A stretch of 64,000 bases of DNA from Candidatus Gastranaerophilales bacterium. Lineage in GTDB: Bacteria > Cyanobacteriota > Vampirovibrionia > Gastranaerophilales > Gastranaerophilaceae. Below are positions 8,732-17,340 of the stretch, piece by piece (positions within the stretch are counted from its first letter, which is position 1; every line of letters begins with the position of its first letter). The DNA is taken from positions 1 to 64,000 of the forward strand of contig CANRGC010000004.1 in NCBI GenBank assembly GCA_947630045.1. Reading direction: 5' to 3'. Made by a program: the position numbers and the translations under genes. The notes beneath the pieces were generated by a model. That model saw nothing but the letters and a program-made list of their open reading frames with translations. It was not told where the DNA came from and searched no databases.

Positions 8732-10318
8732 TTATGCTCCTTGAAGGATTAGCCCGTATAATATGCTGTCTGCAATTGCATTGTACGAAGCGGCAATAAT
8801 GTTTTCGGAAACTCCGACAGTATCCCACTTGTTTCTGCCGTCCGTGCTTTCGATTGAAACTCGGACTTTTGCTGCTGTGCCGTCTTTTGAATCTAAAATT
8901 CTGACCTTAAAGTCGGAAAGTTTAAAGTTTTTAACTGAAGGATACTTTTCAAACAGAGCCTTTCTGAGCGCAATATCAAGCGCATTAACGGGCCCGTCCC
9001 CTTCAGATACGGTGTGAATAATTTCGCCGTTTATTTTAATTTTTACGGAAGCTTCGGTAATTGTTGAATTGACACACTTTCCTTGAGAATCAATGAGTGC
9101 GGTGTCGCCGATTACTCTAAAGCCCAAAAGCTCAAAGAGTTCGGGTTTTTTATTCAAAGTATCCATAACAAGAATTTCAAAACTGGCGTCAGCCCCCTCA
9201 AAAGCAAAACCTTGCCATTCAAGCTGTTTTATTCTCGAAATTATTTTTTTAATTTCATCGTCATTTTCAATTTTTATAAATCTGAAATTTTTTGCCTTTT
9301 CTTTAACGGAAGCATTTCCCGCTTGTGTTGAAACTAAAAATCTTCTTTCATTTCCTATTAATTCAGGATTAATATGTTCATACGTTTGAGAATTTTTTCT
9401 GACACCCGAAGCGTGAACCCCCGCTTTATGCGCAAAGGCGCTGCTTCCAACGTATGGAAGGTTCGGATTTAATGATTTATTCGCAATTTCCGCAATTTGT
9501 TTTGCCGTTTCGACAAGCATAACTATCTTTTCGCCTAAAAGTTCATAGCCCCGTTTTAACTGAAGGGTTGGAATAATTGAGCAAAGATTTGCGTTTCCAC
9601 ACCTTTCGCCATATCCGTTAATTGTTCCCTGAACTTGAACTGCGCCCCCGTCCACCGCCGCAAGAGAATTTGCGGTGGCTAAATCAGAGTCGTTATGAGC
9701 ATGTATTCCAAACAAAGCGTCGGGCAAAACGTTTTGCAATTCAAAAAAAACTTTGTATATGTTGTTATTCATTGACCCGCCGTTTGTATCACAGAGAATG
9801 AGTCTTTTTGCGCCGGCTTTGTGCGCAACTTTTAAAACTTCAAGAGAATAGTCTTTGTTGTCTTTATAGCCGTCAAAGAAGTGTTCGGCGTCAAAAAAAA
9901 CTTCTTTTCCCCTTGAAATTAAAAATTTTATGCTTTCATCAATCATTGAAAGGTTTTCATCCAAAGTTGTATTCAGCGCTTCTTTGACATGAAAGTCCCA
10001 GCTTTTTCCAAAAATGGTAATTATTTTTGCCTTTGAATTGGCAAGATTTATAAGAACGTTGTCGCTTTCCGCTTTAACGTTCGGTTTTCTTGTAGAACCA
10101 AAAGCAACAATTTTTGAATTTTGAAGCTCAATTTCATCAAGTTTATCAAAAATTTCGCTATCAAGCGGGTTTGCCCCCGGCCAGCCGGCTTCTATAAAAT
10201 CAACTCCCAGAGCGTCGAGTTTTTTTATTATTTTCAGCTTGTCGGAAACCGAAAAGTTAATTCCTTCAGACTGTGCGCCGTCTCTTAGAGTAGTATCGTA
10301 AATTTCAATCTTTTTCAT
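8732..10318 (-). CDS. cimA: (R)-citramalate synthase, LeuA/CimA family
   Basis: Condenses pyruvate and acetyl-CoA to citramalate, opening the threonine-independent route to 2-oxobutyrate and isoleucine. The N-terminal TIM barrel starts with EIYDTTLRDGAQSEG and contains HAHND and NGYGERCGNANL; the C-terminal 130 residues are the LeuA-type regulatory domain. DTTLRDGAQSEGINFS and the overall length (528) match the long citramalate synthase branch better than isopropylmalate synthase. I start at 10318 because an extended -10 (TGG then TATAAA) ends 7 bases before that ATG, and upstream in-frame codons look unlike protein. leuD and a decarboxylating dehydrogenase lie 3.6 kb away. Confidence 0.88.
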   Translation of the reverse strand: MKKIEIYDTTLRDGAQSEGINFSVSDKLKIIKKLDALGVDFIEAGWPGANPLDSEIFDKLDEIELQNSKIVAFGSTRKPNVKAESDNVLINLANSKAKIITIFGKSWDFHVKEALNTTLDENLSMIDESIKFLISRGKEVFFDAEHFFDGYKDNKDYSLEVLKVAHKAGAKRLILCDTNGGSMNNNIYKVFFELQNVLPDALFGIHAHNDSDLATANSLAAVDGGAVQVQGTINGYGERCGNANLCSIIPTLQLKRGYELLGEKIVMLVETAKQIAEIANKSLNPNLPYVGSSAFAHKAGVHASGVRKNSQTYEHINPELIGNERRFLVSTQAGNASVKEKAKNFRFIKIENDDEIKKIISRIKQLEWQGFAFEGADASFEILVMDTLNKKPELFELLGFRVIGDTALIDSQGKCVNSTITEASVKIKINGEIIHTVSEGDGPVNALDIALRKALFEKYPSVKNFKLSDFKVRILDSKDGTAAKVRVSIESTDGRNKWDTVGVSENIIAASYNAIADSILYGLILQGA

Positions 10319-10325
10319 ATTTCTA

Positions 10326-10331
10326 TTTATA
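10326..10331 (-). promoter_or_regulatory. -10 element of a leaderless cimA promoter
   Basis: Minus-strand TATAAA preceded by TGG (extended -10) ends 7 bases before the cimA ATG. No Shine-Dalgarno sequence is present. Confidence 0.5.
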
Positions 10332-10422
10332 CCATAAAATTTTAAACTTTTATTAAAATTAAGCAAATTTTTTTGCCTTTTCGTTTTTATAAAAATATAA
10401 GGAAGTAAGGTTAAAATTCAAA

Positions 10423-10908
10423 ATGGGTTTTTTGTCATTTTTGAATAAAATATTTAGAACTATAAAAAGTGTCGATAACTCGGTAAAATCGGGCTTCAGA
10501 TTTACGCAAAGCGAAATTGCGGAAATTATGTCGGTTTCAAAAAAAGAAAATCTTAAATATTTTGAAACGCTTTCAAAAATGCCCAATTTAAAAAGTTTTG
10601 ATATATGCTTTTTGCTGAGCCGAATTGATTTGAATGATGAAAAAATTGAAATCATAAAAGAGGCGCAAAACATTTATAATGAACAAGAATTTCAAGAAAA
10701 CGGACAAACAAAGTCTGACTTTATATTCAGAGTTGCGGTTAATCTCGGCTATTTGAATTTAGACAACATTCAACTTTTTAAAGAGCTTGTAAAATGTAAA
10801 AAAGAAATCTATGATTTTAAAGAAGCTCTTGAAAACCCGATGGCTTTTATGGCAATAAATAAAGCCAAAGAACCTGTATATGCTTTTGAGAGAATTTATA
10901 CAGACTAA
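10423..10908 (+). CDS. Hypothetical protein, 161 residues
   Basis: I do not recognise this protein. It is lysine- and phenylalanine-rich, predicted mainly helical, with no signal peptide and no convincing membrane segment. It begins MGFLSFLNKIF, an amphipathic segment that could touch the membrane. A loosely spaced purine-rich run (GGAAGTAAGG) lies about 12 bases before the ATG. It is followed 28 bases later by another orphan gene on the same strand, so the two may form an operon, but nothing shows a shared function. Confidence 0.7.
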   Translation: MGFLSFLNKIFRTIKSVDNSVKSGFRFTQSEIAEIMSVSKKENLKYFETLSKMPNLKSFDICFLLSRIDLNDEKIEIIKEAQNIYNEQEFQENGQTKSDFIFRVAVNLGYLNLDNIQLFKELVKCKKEIYDFKEALENPMAFMAINKAKEPVYAFERIYTD

Positions 10909-10936
10909 TTTAAACACGACATAAAAGGGAGCAAAA

Positions 10937-11494
10937 ATGATTGTATCCTCTATAAAAGATTATAAGCAAGAATGCGGACTTGCTGCGGCAGGTGCGGGTC
11001 TTGGCATGTTTATCGGAAAAAACATTTACAAAAATGTCCCCTCTTCCATGGCAAAGGTTGTTTATCAAAACGGAGAAAGAAAAACCGTAATTACAAACAG
11101 GTTTGTTGACTATACGCTAAAAGCTTATAAGAAAAATTTATATTCTCATATAGACGGCCATACCGAACGTGCTTGGCTGAACAAACAGATTTCAACAATG
11201 AAACAGGCTGCATATGAGGCAAAAGCAAACCCTGCAAAAGACGGTTGGCGCTTTCAACAGGTTTATGATTACGGGGTTGATTATCTGACGGGAAGAAGAC
11301 CCGTTGACAAAGGAAATCTCGGTCTTGCAAAAAGAGGCGCCAGCGCAATTAAATATGGAAATAAAGTTGAAAAAAGATTTCTTATGGGCGGATGTGCGGT
11401 ATTGTGCGCAGCGGTTTTAGTCGGACTAAAAGTCGGAATTTCAAAATTTATTGATTACAAAAAAAGCCTTGAAAAAGAAGACAAAAAGGTTTGA
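10937..11494 (+). CDS. Hypothetical protein with Gly/Ala-rich and C-terminal hydrophobic segments
   Basis: Not recognised. The 185-residue protein has a Gly/Ala-rich hydrophobic stretch near residues 14-28 (GLAAAGAGLGMFIG) and a clear hydrophobic segment near residues 150-170 (GGCAVLCAAVLVGLKVGI), followed by a lysine-rich tail, suggesting membrane attachment with a basic middle domain between two segments. AAAGGGAG lies upstream of the ATG. The rpsO promoter overlaps its stop codon region. Confidence 0.7.
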   Translation: MIVSSIKDYKQECGLAAAGAGLGMFIGKNIYKNVPSSMAKVVYQNGERKTVITNRFVDYTLKAYKKNLYSHIDGHTERAWLNKQISTMKQAAYEAKANPAKDGWRFQQVYDYGVDYLTGRRPVDKGNLGLAKRGASAIKYGNKVEKRFLMGGCAVLCAAVLVGLKVGISKFIDYKKSLEKEDKKV

Positions 11495-11519
11495 CAAAAA
11501 AATATGTTTATAGAATACT
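11491..11519 (+). promoter_or_regulatory. rpsO promoter
   Basis: Perfect -35 TTGACA (11491-11496), 17-base spacer, -10 AATACT (11514-11519). Transcription would begin near 11526, leaving a leader of about 55 bases before rpsO, long enough for the S15 autoregulatory folding known in other bacteria; no specific structure is claimed here. Confidence 0.7.
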
Positions 11520-11580
11520 GAAAATTGCACAATAAACCTTTGTGTACTGTGATGAGCAAGACAAAGAAGGGATTTTAAAA

Positions 11581-11850
11581 ATGTCAATCAATTTAAAAAA
11601 CAAACAGGAAATTATCAAAAAATTCGGTAAAGATGCAAAAGATTCCGGCTCTATTGAAGTTCAAATCGCTATGTTATCTCAAAAAATTTCCGAATTAACA
11701 GACCACCTGAAAGACAACGCTAAAGATTTTCAAGCTAAAAGAGGTCTTATGATGATGGTCGGCAAAAGAAAAAGAATGTTAGTTTACTTAAAAAATGCTA
11801 ACCTCGAGAAATACAGAAAACTCGTTAAAGATTTGAAATTAAGAGGATAG
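11581..11850 (+). CDS. rpsO: 30S ribosomal protein S15
   Basis: Primary 16S rRNA-binding protein of the small subunit. Recognisable from GSIEVQIAMLSQKI, LTDHLKDNAKDF, GLMMMVGKRKRML and YLKN in the standard order; 89 residues is the usual length. An earlier in-frame ATG at 11542 exists, but the conserved S15 start MSINLKNKQEII begins at 11581, preceded by GAAGGGA. It is flanked by its own promoter and by a strong terminator, so it is a single-gene transcript. Confidence 0.97.
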   Translation: MSINLKNKQEIIKKFGKDAKDSGSIEVQIAMLSQKISELTDHLKDNAKDFQAKRGLMMMVGKRKRMLVYLKNANLEKYRKLVKDLKLRG

Positions 11851-11863
11851 TTTAAACAAAATG

Positions 11864-11891
11864 AAAAGAGGCTTTTTAAAAAGCCTCTTTT
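11864..11891. terminator. Bidirectional terminator between rpsO and the LptF/G gene
   Basis: A perfect 28-base palindrome, AAAAGAGGCTTTTT and its complement, with a T run on the plus side and one on the minus side. It can end rpsO from the left and the convergent permease gene from the right. Confidence 0.9.
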
Positions 11892-11902
11892 TTTATTAAA
11901 AC

Positions 11903-13066
11903 TTATGTAATTTTATAGGCTTTTCTCCGATATAATATAATTCCTATAATGCTTATTGAAATAACAGGCAGCCATGCCGCCGCAATGGGGGGAATTTTTC
12001 CCGCTTCGCCCAAATTAAGCGAAAACGCCCTTACAACATAATATACAAAAATAATCATAACAGAAAATAAAAACCCTCTGTTATACCTTACTCTTGGCGG
12101 GGTGAGTGCAAGCGGAATTCCGACAAGAGCGAGTGCAAATGTTGTCAAAGGAAGCGCTATTTTATCATAAAGCTGAATTTGATATTCGTTTTTCAATTCT
12201 TTTATAAAGTCTTTTTCTTTAGAATGTTTTTTAATATATTTCATTAGTTTAAAGAAGTTAAACTGGCTTGCTTCTTCTTTTGAAAAATCTCCAAAGTCAT
12301 CCATACCAAAATCAACAACCGAATTGTCAAAAAGGGTTGTATTAAATTCATCTCCCTTAACGCTTAGAGTATAAATGACACCACCGTCAAAAACCCACCC
12401 CTTATCGGATGTGCTTCCGAGTTTTGCCTGAATAAGCTGAATAACATTTTTCTTTGTGAGGTCTAATACGGTAATATTGTTTAATATTTTATTTTGACAT
12501 TTTTGAACGTAGAAAAGTCTTTTAACGACGCCGTCACTTCCCACTTCATTAAGCGTAAAATTTCTTCTTCCTTCGGGAACATTTCTCTGCTGAAGAGAAT
12601 AAATAGCCAGCTGTCTTGCTTGTCTGCTCATTGCCGGAACCACAAACTCGTTCATTATAAAGCTTGCAATTGTCATTACTATAGCGAATGCAAAAACGGG
12701 CTTTGCAATTCGGTTAATTCCGATACCGCAAGCTCTTAAAACCGTTATTTCAGAACTTAAACTCAACCTGTTTATGGTCATAACCGTTGCAAAAAGGGTT
12801 GAGATTGGAATTGTCATAACAAAAACCTGAGGCAAATTTAAGACAATCATCAAAATTGCAATATTGAAAGGAATGCCGTAGAGAGTAATTTGTTTGATAA
12901 GCTGGGTGAAAGTTTCCGATGCAAAAATAATTGATGTGAAAATAATTACACCCAAAACAAAAACTTCAAGTATCTGTTTTACTATGTATTCATCCAAAAG
13001 GGAAACTGAAAAAAACCTTTTTTGTCTGAATAATCTTTTATACGCCCTAAATCTTTTTTGAATCAA
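11903..13066 (-). CDS. LptF/LptG family permease (LPS export)
   Basis: Membrane subunit of the ABC machine that extracts lipopolysaccharide from the inner membrane and drives it to the outer membrane. Membrane helices lie near residues 35-60, 70-95, 110-135, then a large periplasmic domain (about 140-290), then three C-terminal helices, the standard YjgP/YjgQ layout. SLLDEYIVKQILEVF and LPLTTFALALVGIPLAL are family-like. One gene is seen; LptF and LptG cannot be told apart. The start overlaps the tyrA stop by 4 bases, so it is translationally coupled to tyrA. Confidence 0.88.
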   Translation of the reverse strand: MIQKRFRAYKRLFRQKRFFSVSLLDEYIVKQILEVFVLGVIIFTSIIFASETFTQLIKQITLYGIPFNIAILMIVLNLPQVFVMTIPISTLFATVMTINRLSLSSEITVLRACGIGINRIAKPVFAFAIVMTIASFIMNEFVVPAMSRQARQLAIYSLQQRNVPEGRRNFTLNEVGSDGVVKRLFYVQKCQNKILNNITVLDLTKKNVIQLIQAKLGSTSDKGWVFDGGVIYTLSVKGDEFNTTLFDNSVVDFGMDDFGDFSKEEASQFNFFKLMKYIKKHSKEKDFIKELKNEYQIQLYDKIALPLTTFALALVGIPLALTPPRVRYNRGFLFSVMIIFVYYVVRAFSLNLGEAGKIPPIAAAWLPVISISIIGIILYRRKAYKIT

Positions 13067-13860
13067 AGTTTGTTTTTCCCGTCTTTATCATACATAAGCC
13101 CTCTTTTTCGGGCAATTTCTTTAAGTTTGATTTTAAACTTATCTTCGCTCAAACTTAAAATTTTTTCAATTTCCGTGCCGAATTTTTGATAAGCTTTTAA
13201 AATGTTTTCACGATTATAATTTAACATATCATACGCCAAATCTTCGTTTGTAAGCGCAAGCCTTGTTGTATCTCTAAAACCTGATGAAGCGATTTTCAGA
13301 GCATTTTCATCCGCACTTTCAAACAATGCTGTTGAAATTAACATCGGAAGATGAGAAATCATTGCGGCATATATGTCATGCTCATTTTCATTTAATAAAT
13401 AAGGCTTTGCGCCCATATCTTCAATAACTTCTCTTAAAAGTTTATTTTCCTTGCATATTATCCATTTTGCACCGTAAAAAAGTTCTTTAAAAGAATTTTC
13501 AAACCCGAAAAATTCAGTCCCCGCCATAGGATGAGAGGGTATAAAATTAAATTTATATTCGCACTTTAAAAAGCCTTTAATTGAACAAACATCGGAAACA
13601 ATTGTGTTTTCCGACAAAACGGAATTTAATTTTTCCAAATTGTCATTTGTTTCACTCATTTTGGAACAAACAAAAACAATGTCGCAATCAGACAAGATTT
13701 TTACATCGTCCGAAGTTTTTGCATATTTTTCCGCCTTTTTATAAGAAGACTTTGAAACGGCGAAAAGTTGATATTTTTGTTTTTCAAAAAGCGCTTTTAA
13801 AATTGAGCCCCCGATAAGCCCTAAACCCAAAATTCCGATTTTTAAACTTTTATTTTCCAT
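13063..13860 (-). CDS. tyrA: Prephenate dehydrogenase, TyrA family
   Basis: NAD(P)-dependent oxidative decarboxylation of prephenate (or arogenate) for tyrosine synthesis. The Rossmann loop GILGLGLIGGSI is at the N-terminus; SHPMAGTEFFG near residue 110 and SHLPMLISTAL near residue 168 are catalytic-region motifs. At 265 residues it is the short form without chorismate mutase or ACT domain. No Shine-Dalgarno sequence; TATAAT ends 7 bases before the ATG, so the transcript is probably leaderless. Confidence 0.9.
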   Translation of the reverse strand: MENKSLKIGILGLGLIGGSILKALFEKQKYQLFAVSKSSYKKAEKYAKTSDDVKILSDCDIVFVCSKMSETNDNLEKLNSVLSENTIVSDVCSIKGFLKCEYKFNFIPSHPMAGTEFFGFENSFKELFYGAKWIICKENKLLREVIEDMGAKPYLLNENEHDIYAAMISHLPMLISTALFESADENALKIASSGFRDTTRLALTNEDLAYDMLNYNRENILKAYQKFGTEIEKILSLSEDKFKIKLKEIARKRGLMYDKDGKNKL

Positions 13861-13867
13861 AGTTTAT

Positions 13868-13875
13868 ATTATAAT
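13868..13875. promoter_or_regulatory. Symmetrical -10 element shared by tyrA and leuD
   Basis: ATTATAAT is its own complement, so TATAAT reads both ways: 13873-13868 on the minus strand (7 bases before the tyrA ATG, leaderless) and 13870-13875 on the plus strand (29 bases before the leuD ATG, leaving room for its GAGGA ribosome site at 13893-13897). Confidence 0.55.
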
Positions 13876-13904
13876 TGAAACAAAAGAAGTTTGAGGATAA
13901 TTTT

Positions 13905-14408
13905 ATGGAAATTAAAAAAGGCAGAGCATTTAAGTTTGGGGACGGCATTTCAACAGACCATATAGCCCCCGGCAGACTTTTTCATTTAAGAAGCAATCTT
14001 GAAGAATTTTCAAAACATGTTCTTGAAGATGCAGACCCAACCTTTGCAAGCTCAATGAAAAAAGGCGATTTTGTCGTTGCCGGAAATAATTTCGGTCTGG
14101 GTTCTTCAAGAGAGCATGCCCCGCAGATTATTAAAATTGCCGGCGTAGGCGCAGTTATTGCAAAAAGTTTTGCAAGAATTTTCTATAGAAATGCAATCAA
14201 CATCGGGCTTCTTCTAATAGAATGCGATACGGATAAAATTGATGCGGGCGATGAGCTTGAACTGGATGTTCAAAAGGGAATTTTAAAAGATGTCACAAAG
14301 GGTCTTGAGATTGAAATAATGCCCTTGCCGGATGTTATGATAAAACTTTTAAATGACGGCGGCTTAATCGAACATATAAAGAAAAATGGCGATTTTAGTT
14401 TTGTTTAA
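13905..14408 (+). CDS. leuD: 3-isopropylmalate/citramalate dehydratase small subunit (LeuD family)
   Basis: Small swivelling subunit of an aconitase-like isomerase. FGDGISTDHIAPGR near the N-terminus, GNNFGLGSSREHAP near residue 60 and AKSFARIFYRNAINIG are the family's substrate-contacting motifs. The 167-residue length fits the archaeal/clostridial-type LeuD. The frame opens earlier with TTG, but GAGGA is spaced 7 bases before ATG 13905. The large subunit (leuC) is not in the window. The next gene follows after 9 bases, so the two are probably co-transcribed; the partner could make this an aconitase-type small subunit instead. Confidence 0.88.
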   Translation: MEIKKGRAFKFGDGISTDHIAPGRLFHLRSNLEEFSKHVLEDADPTFASSMKKGDFVVAGNNFGLGSSREHAPQIIKIAGVGAVIAKSFARIFYRNAINIGLLLIECDTDKIDAGDELELDVQKGILKDVTKGLEIEIMPLPDVMIKLLNDGGLIEHIKKNGDFSFV

Positions 14409-14417
14409 GGAATAAAA

Positions 14418-15413
14418 ATGCACAATATAACATTAATTAACGGGGATGGAATAGGCCCTGAGATATCGAATGCGGTTGTTGAAATTATAAAAAGTGCGGG
14501 CGTTGAAATCAATTGGGATGTTCAAAGCGCCGGAGCAAAAGTGGCAAGTGAAGAAGGAGACCCGCTTCCAAAAAGGGTAATTGAGAGCATTAAAAAAAAC
14601 AAGGTTGCTCTTAAAGCGCCTGTCACAACCCCGATTGGAAAGGGTTTTCGCTCAGTTAACGTTCGATTGAGAAAAGAACTTGACCTTTATGCAAATGTTC
14701 GCCCATGTAAAAATATTAAAGGAATTAAAACCCCTTTTAATAATGTTGATTTGGTTGTTGTAAGAGAAAACACCGAAGATGTTTATGCGGGTGTGGAAGA
14801 AAAAATTGACGATGATACAATGCATTCAATTAAAATCATCACAAGAAAAGCCTCTTTAAGAATTGTTGAATATGCCTTTAATTATGCAAAAAAAATGGGC
14901 AGAAAAACCGTTTGGGCAGTTTCAAAAGCAAACATCTGTAAGTTAACCGACGGGCTTTTTCTTGAATGCGCAAGAGAAGTTGCAAAAAAATATCCCGAAA
15001 TTGAATATAAAGAAATTTTGGTTGACGCCCTTTGTATGCAGCTTGTTCAAAACCCCTCAAAGTTTGACGTTCTCGTTATGCCGAATTTATACGGGGATAT
15101 TGTTTCAGATTTAACCGCCGGGCTTATTGGCGGGCTTGGCGTTGCTCAAGGGGCAAATATCGGGCTTGAATGCGCCGTTTTTGAGCCTGTACACGGGTCA
15201 GCGCCCGACATTGAAGGCAAAAACCTTGCAAACCCGACAGCACTCTTAATTTGCGCCATCCAAATGCTGAACCATATAAACGAAAAAGAAAAAGCCGCAA
15301 AAATTGAAAAGGCGCTTTTTAAGACAATTGAAGAAGGAAAAGTTTTAACTCAAGATTTGGGCGGAAGCGCCACAACAACAGAATTTAGAGATGAAATCAT
15401 AAAGAACTTATAA
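14418..15413 (+). CDS. NAD-type isocitrate/isopropylmalate dehydrogenase family
   Basis: Beta-decarboxylating dehydrogenase. INGDGIGPEI at the start, TPIGKGFRSVNVRLRK, LYANVRPC, RENTEDVYAGVE and NLYGDIVSDL mark the superfamily, and EPVHGSAPDIEGKNLANP the nucleotide-binding end. The Ser in GFRSVNVRLRK and RENTEDVYAG resemble NAD-dependent isocitrate dehydrogenase more than LeuB, which usually has RELTGGIYFG. The neighbour leuD leaves two readings: an oxidative TCA half (with an aconitase-like enzyme) or a 3-methylmalate/isopropylmalate step serving citramalate synthase. The sequence favours the first, the context the second. AAGGAATAAAA precedes the ATG. Confidence 0.88.
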   Translation: MHNITLINGDGIGPEISNAVVEIIKSAGVEINWDVQSAGAKVASEEGDPLPKRVIESIKKNKVALKAPVTTPIGKGFRSVNVRLRKELDLYANVRPCKNIKGIKTPFNNVDLVVVRENTEDVYAGVEEKIDDDTMHSIKIITRKASLRIVEYAFNYAKKMGRKTVWAVSKANICKLTDGLFLECAREVAKKYPEIEYKEILVDALCMQLVQNPSKFDVLVMPNLYGDIVSDLTAGLIGGLGVAQGANIGLECAVFEPVHGSAPDIEGKNLANPTALLICAIQMLNHINEKEKAAKIEKALFKTIEEGKVLTQDLGGSATTTEFRDEIIKNL

Positions 15414-15424
15414 GGAGAAATTTT

Positions 15425-15625
15425 ATGTATCAGGTTTACACGGAAAAAAATCATTCTGAATTTTCAAGAAATTTGGTTTTAGAAACAGACGATTATGAAG
15501 AAGCTTTGGAAAAAGCAAAAGCCGCAATTAAAGGAAAAGAAGGCTATAACTATATTGTTGAAAAGACTGACGGCAGCTTTAACAGCTATGGCGAATTGAT
15601 TGCAACCGTTGTTGCCGAAGGATAA
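15425..15625 (+). CDS. Small hypothetical protein, 66 residues
   Basis: Third gene of the leuD unit, starting 11 bases after the dehydrogenase with AAGGAGAAATTTT before the ATG. The acidic 66-residue sequence has a run of alternating charges (DDYEEALEKAKAAIKGKEG) that should be helical, framed by short strand-like segments. No family recognised; the strong ribosome site and codon usage like its neighbours support that it is real. Confidence 0.7.
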   Translation: MYQVYTEKNHSEFSRNLVLETDDYEEALEKAKAAIKGKEGYNYIVEKTDGSFNSYGELIATVVAEG

Positions 15626-15631
15626 TTAATC

Positions 15632-16297
15632 TTAGTTTTCGCCTGATTTTTGAAAAACTTGATAAGATATTATTCCAAAAAGCAAGTTTCTTTTTAAAAT
15701 AACCTTAAACCCTTTTTCACAAAGAGTTTCAAACGGGTTATCCGGAAAAAGGAACTTGTTTTTTGATTTAATTAAATATTTATAAGCATAATATTTTTTA
15801 GAAAAAATTTTGGCAAGAAAAAGAACAAATCTGTCATAAAACCACCCCAGATAAGACCTTCCGAAATCGAGATGTAAAAAAAGCCCTTCCTTTTTTAAAA
15901 CCCTGTTTATTTCAAGCTGTGCCCCTTTTTTGTTTTCAATGTTTCTAAACCCGAAAGCGCAAACGATTATGTCAAATTCATTATCGTAAAAAGGCAAATC
16001 AGAGGCATCTTTTTTAATATATTTTATGTTTTTGTTTTTAAATGCGGCTTTTTCAATCATTTTTTCGGAAATATCAACCCCGATAACAGAGGCTGTTTTT
16101 TCACGCTCCATAATCAATGCGCCCATATCGCCCGTTCCCGAACACAAGTCAAGCACCTTTGAATTTTCGGGGATAAAAAGCGAGTTTACGGCAAGGCGTT
16201 TTACAATTTTATGGGTAAACAAAGATATCAGATTGTTTAAAAAATCATAATCATAAGATATCTCATCAAACATTTTTTCAATGTCAATATCAGCCAA
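15632..16297 (-). CDS. ubiE: Demethylmenaquinone/ubiquinone C-methyltransferase (UbiE/MenG)
   Basis: SAM-dependent methyltransferase for the last ring methylation in quinone synthesis. MFDEISYDYDFLNNLIS at the N-terminus and VLDLCSGTGDMG (motif I) near residue 49 are characteristic; CAFGFRNIENK (motif post-II) is the UbiE signature. Length 221 is normal. It starts with TTG, with AAAGG 6 bases upstream. No other quinone gene or respiratory complex is in the window, so its role in a presumably fermentative organism is open; a generic methyltransferase function cannot be excluded. Confidence 0.83.
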   Translation of the reverse strand: MADIDIEKMFDEISYDYDFLNNLISLFTHKIVKRLAVNSLFIPENSKVLDLCSGTGDMGALIMEREKTASVIGVDISEKMIEKAAFKNKNIKYIKKDASDLPFYDNEFDIIVCAFGFRNIENKKGAQLEINRVLKKEGLFLHLDFGRSYLGWFYDRFVLFLAKIFSKKYYAYKYLIKSKNKFLFPDNPFETLCEKGFKVILKRNLLFGIISYQVFQKSGEN

Positions 16298-16306
16298 AAT
16301 TAACCT

Positions 16307-17260
16307 TTAAATCTTCTTAAACAGGCTTTTTCCATGATTATCGATATCGCCTGTTTTGTTTATTTTAAATATTTCGGAATGCTTTTTAATATATTCGATA
16401 ATTTCAGGGTTTTCAACATCATATGATTGATAATACCCCTCAGTATATTTTAAATTGTTGGGGGCTGAAAGCCAATATTTTAAAAACAGGTAATCTATAT
16501 AAGTTTCATAATGACAAACGTTATCATACCTTATATACCTTGCGGGGTGAGCAATTCCTATCAGTCCTTTTTTACTCATTAATTTTATTGCCGATTCAAA
16601 ACTTCTTGAAGTATAATTCCATTTGTCGTCTTTGCCCCTTATCTTCTTAAAAACTTCGTTTAACTCTTCGTCATATGGGTTTATCCCGAGTGCAAGAAGG
16701 TGAATATGGATTTTATCCGACAAAATTTTAAAAACGGGTCCCATTTCGGAATACACTTCAAGTCCGAGTGCAATTTTCAGATTTTTATATTTTTCAGGGT
16801 TTTTTTCTAAAATATCAATAACGTCTTTTCCGCTTTTTACGGTGTTATGATCGGTTATCGCTATATAAAAAGGTTTTGGCGCAATTTTATTTGCATATTC
16901 TGCCGCTAAATCAAGATATTCGGTTAATTCCAATTTGCCGTCCGAATTTGTAGTGTGCGCATGAAAGTTAGCATTAAAAATTCCTTTTTTTAAATTATCC
17001 TCGCTTGGGGTATAAATTTCAGGATTTTTGTCATTTTCTTTTATAAATTCTTCAATTTCATACGGACCCATAATTGATTTAAGCTTATCAACCGTGTAAT
17101 CAGGGTTTTTAGAAGATTTAACAAGTTCATTTTTATATTGAATATCGTCTTTTAAATGAATTTTATAAGTAATGGTAAAAAGATTGCAGCAATAAATTAA
17201 TAAAACCGCAATACATAACAAAAATAAAGCCAAAAAACTCGTTATCAACTTTTTTCTCAT
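16307..17260 (-). CDS. Membrane-anchored PHP-domain phosphoesterase
   Basis: One N-terminal hydrophobic segment (residues about 7-29, signal anchor or signal peptide with Cys) followed by a polymerase-and-histidinol-phosphatase domain. Metal-binding motifs are visible: FHAHTTNSDG near residue 100, ITDHN near residue 140, GLEV near residue 168, HIHLLALG near 188, and AHPAR near 240. The substrate is unknown; the location suggests an extracytoplasmic phosphoester. A consensus promoter (TTGACA, 17-base spacer, TAAGAT) ends 6 bases before the ATG, so it is the clearest leaderless case in the window. Confidence 0.82.
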   Translation of the reverse strand: MRKKLITSFLALFLLCIAVLLIYCCNLFTITYKIHLKDDIQYKNELVKSSKNPDYTVDKLKSIMGPYEIEEFIKENDKNPEIYTPSEDNLKKGIFNANFHAHTTNSDGKLELTEYLDLAAEYANKIAPKPFYIAITDHNTVKSGKDVIDILEKNPEKYKNLKIALGLEVYSEMGPVFKILSDKIHIHLLALGINPYDEELNEVFKKIRGKDDKWNYTSRSFESAIKLMSKKGLIGIAHPARYIRYDNVCHYETYIDYLFLKYWLSAPNNLKYTEGYYQSYDVENPEIIEYIKKHSEIFKINKTGDIDNHGKSLFKKI

Positions 17261-17266
17261 ATAAAA

Positions 17267-17295
17267 ATCTTATAAAAAAGCTCTGCGGTTGTCAA
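17267..17295 (-). promoter_or_regulatory. Leaderless promoter of the PHP gene
   Basis: Minus strand: TTGACA (17295-17290), exactly 17 bases, TAAGAT (17272-17267), then TTTTAT and ATG. The transcription start should coincide with the start codon. Confidence 0.75.
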
Positions 17296-17340
17296 ACAGC
17301 TTAAATTTATGATACGATTTAACTAAATAAAGGAGATTTT

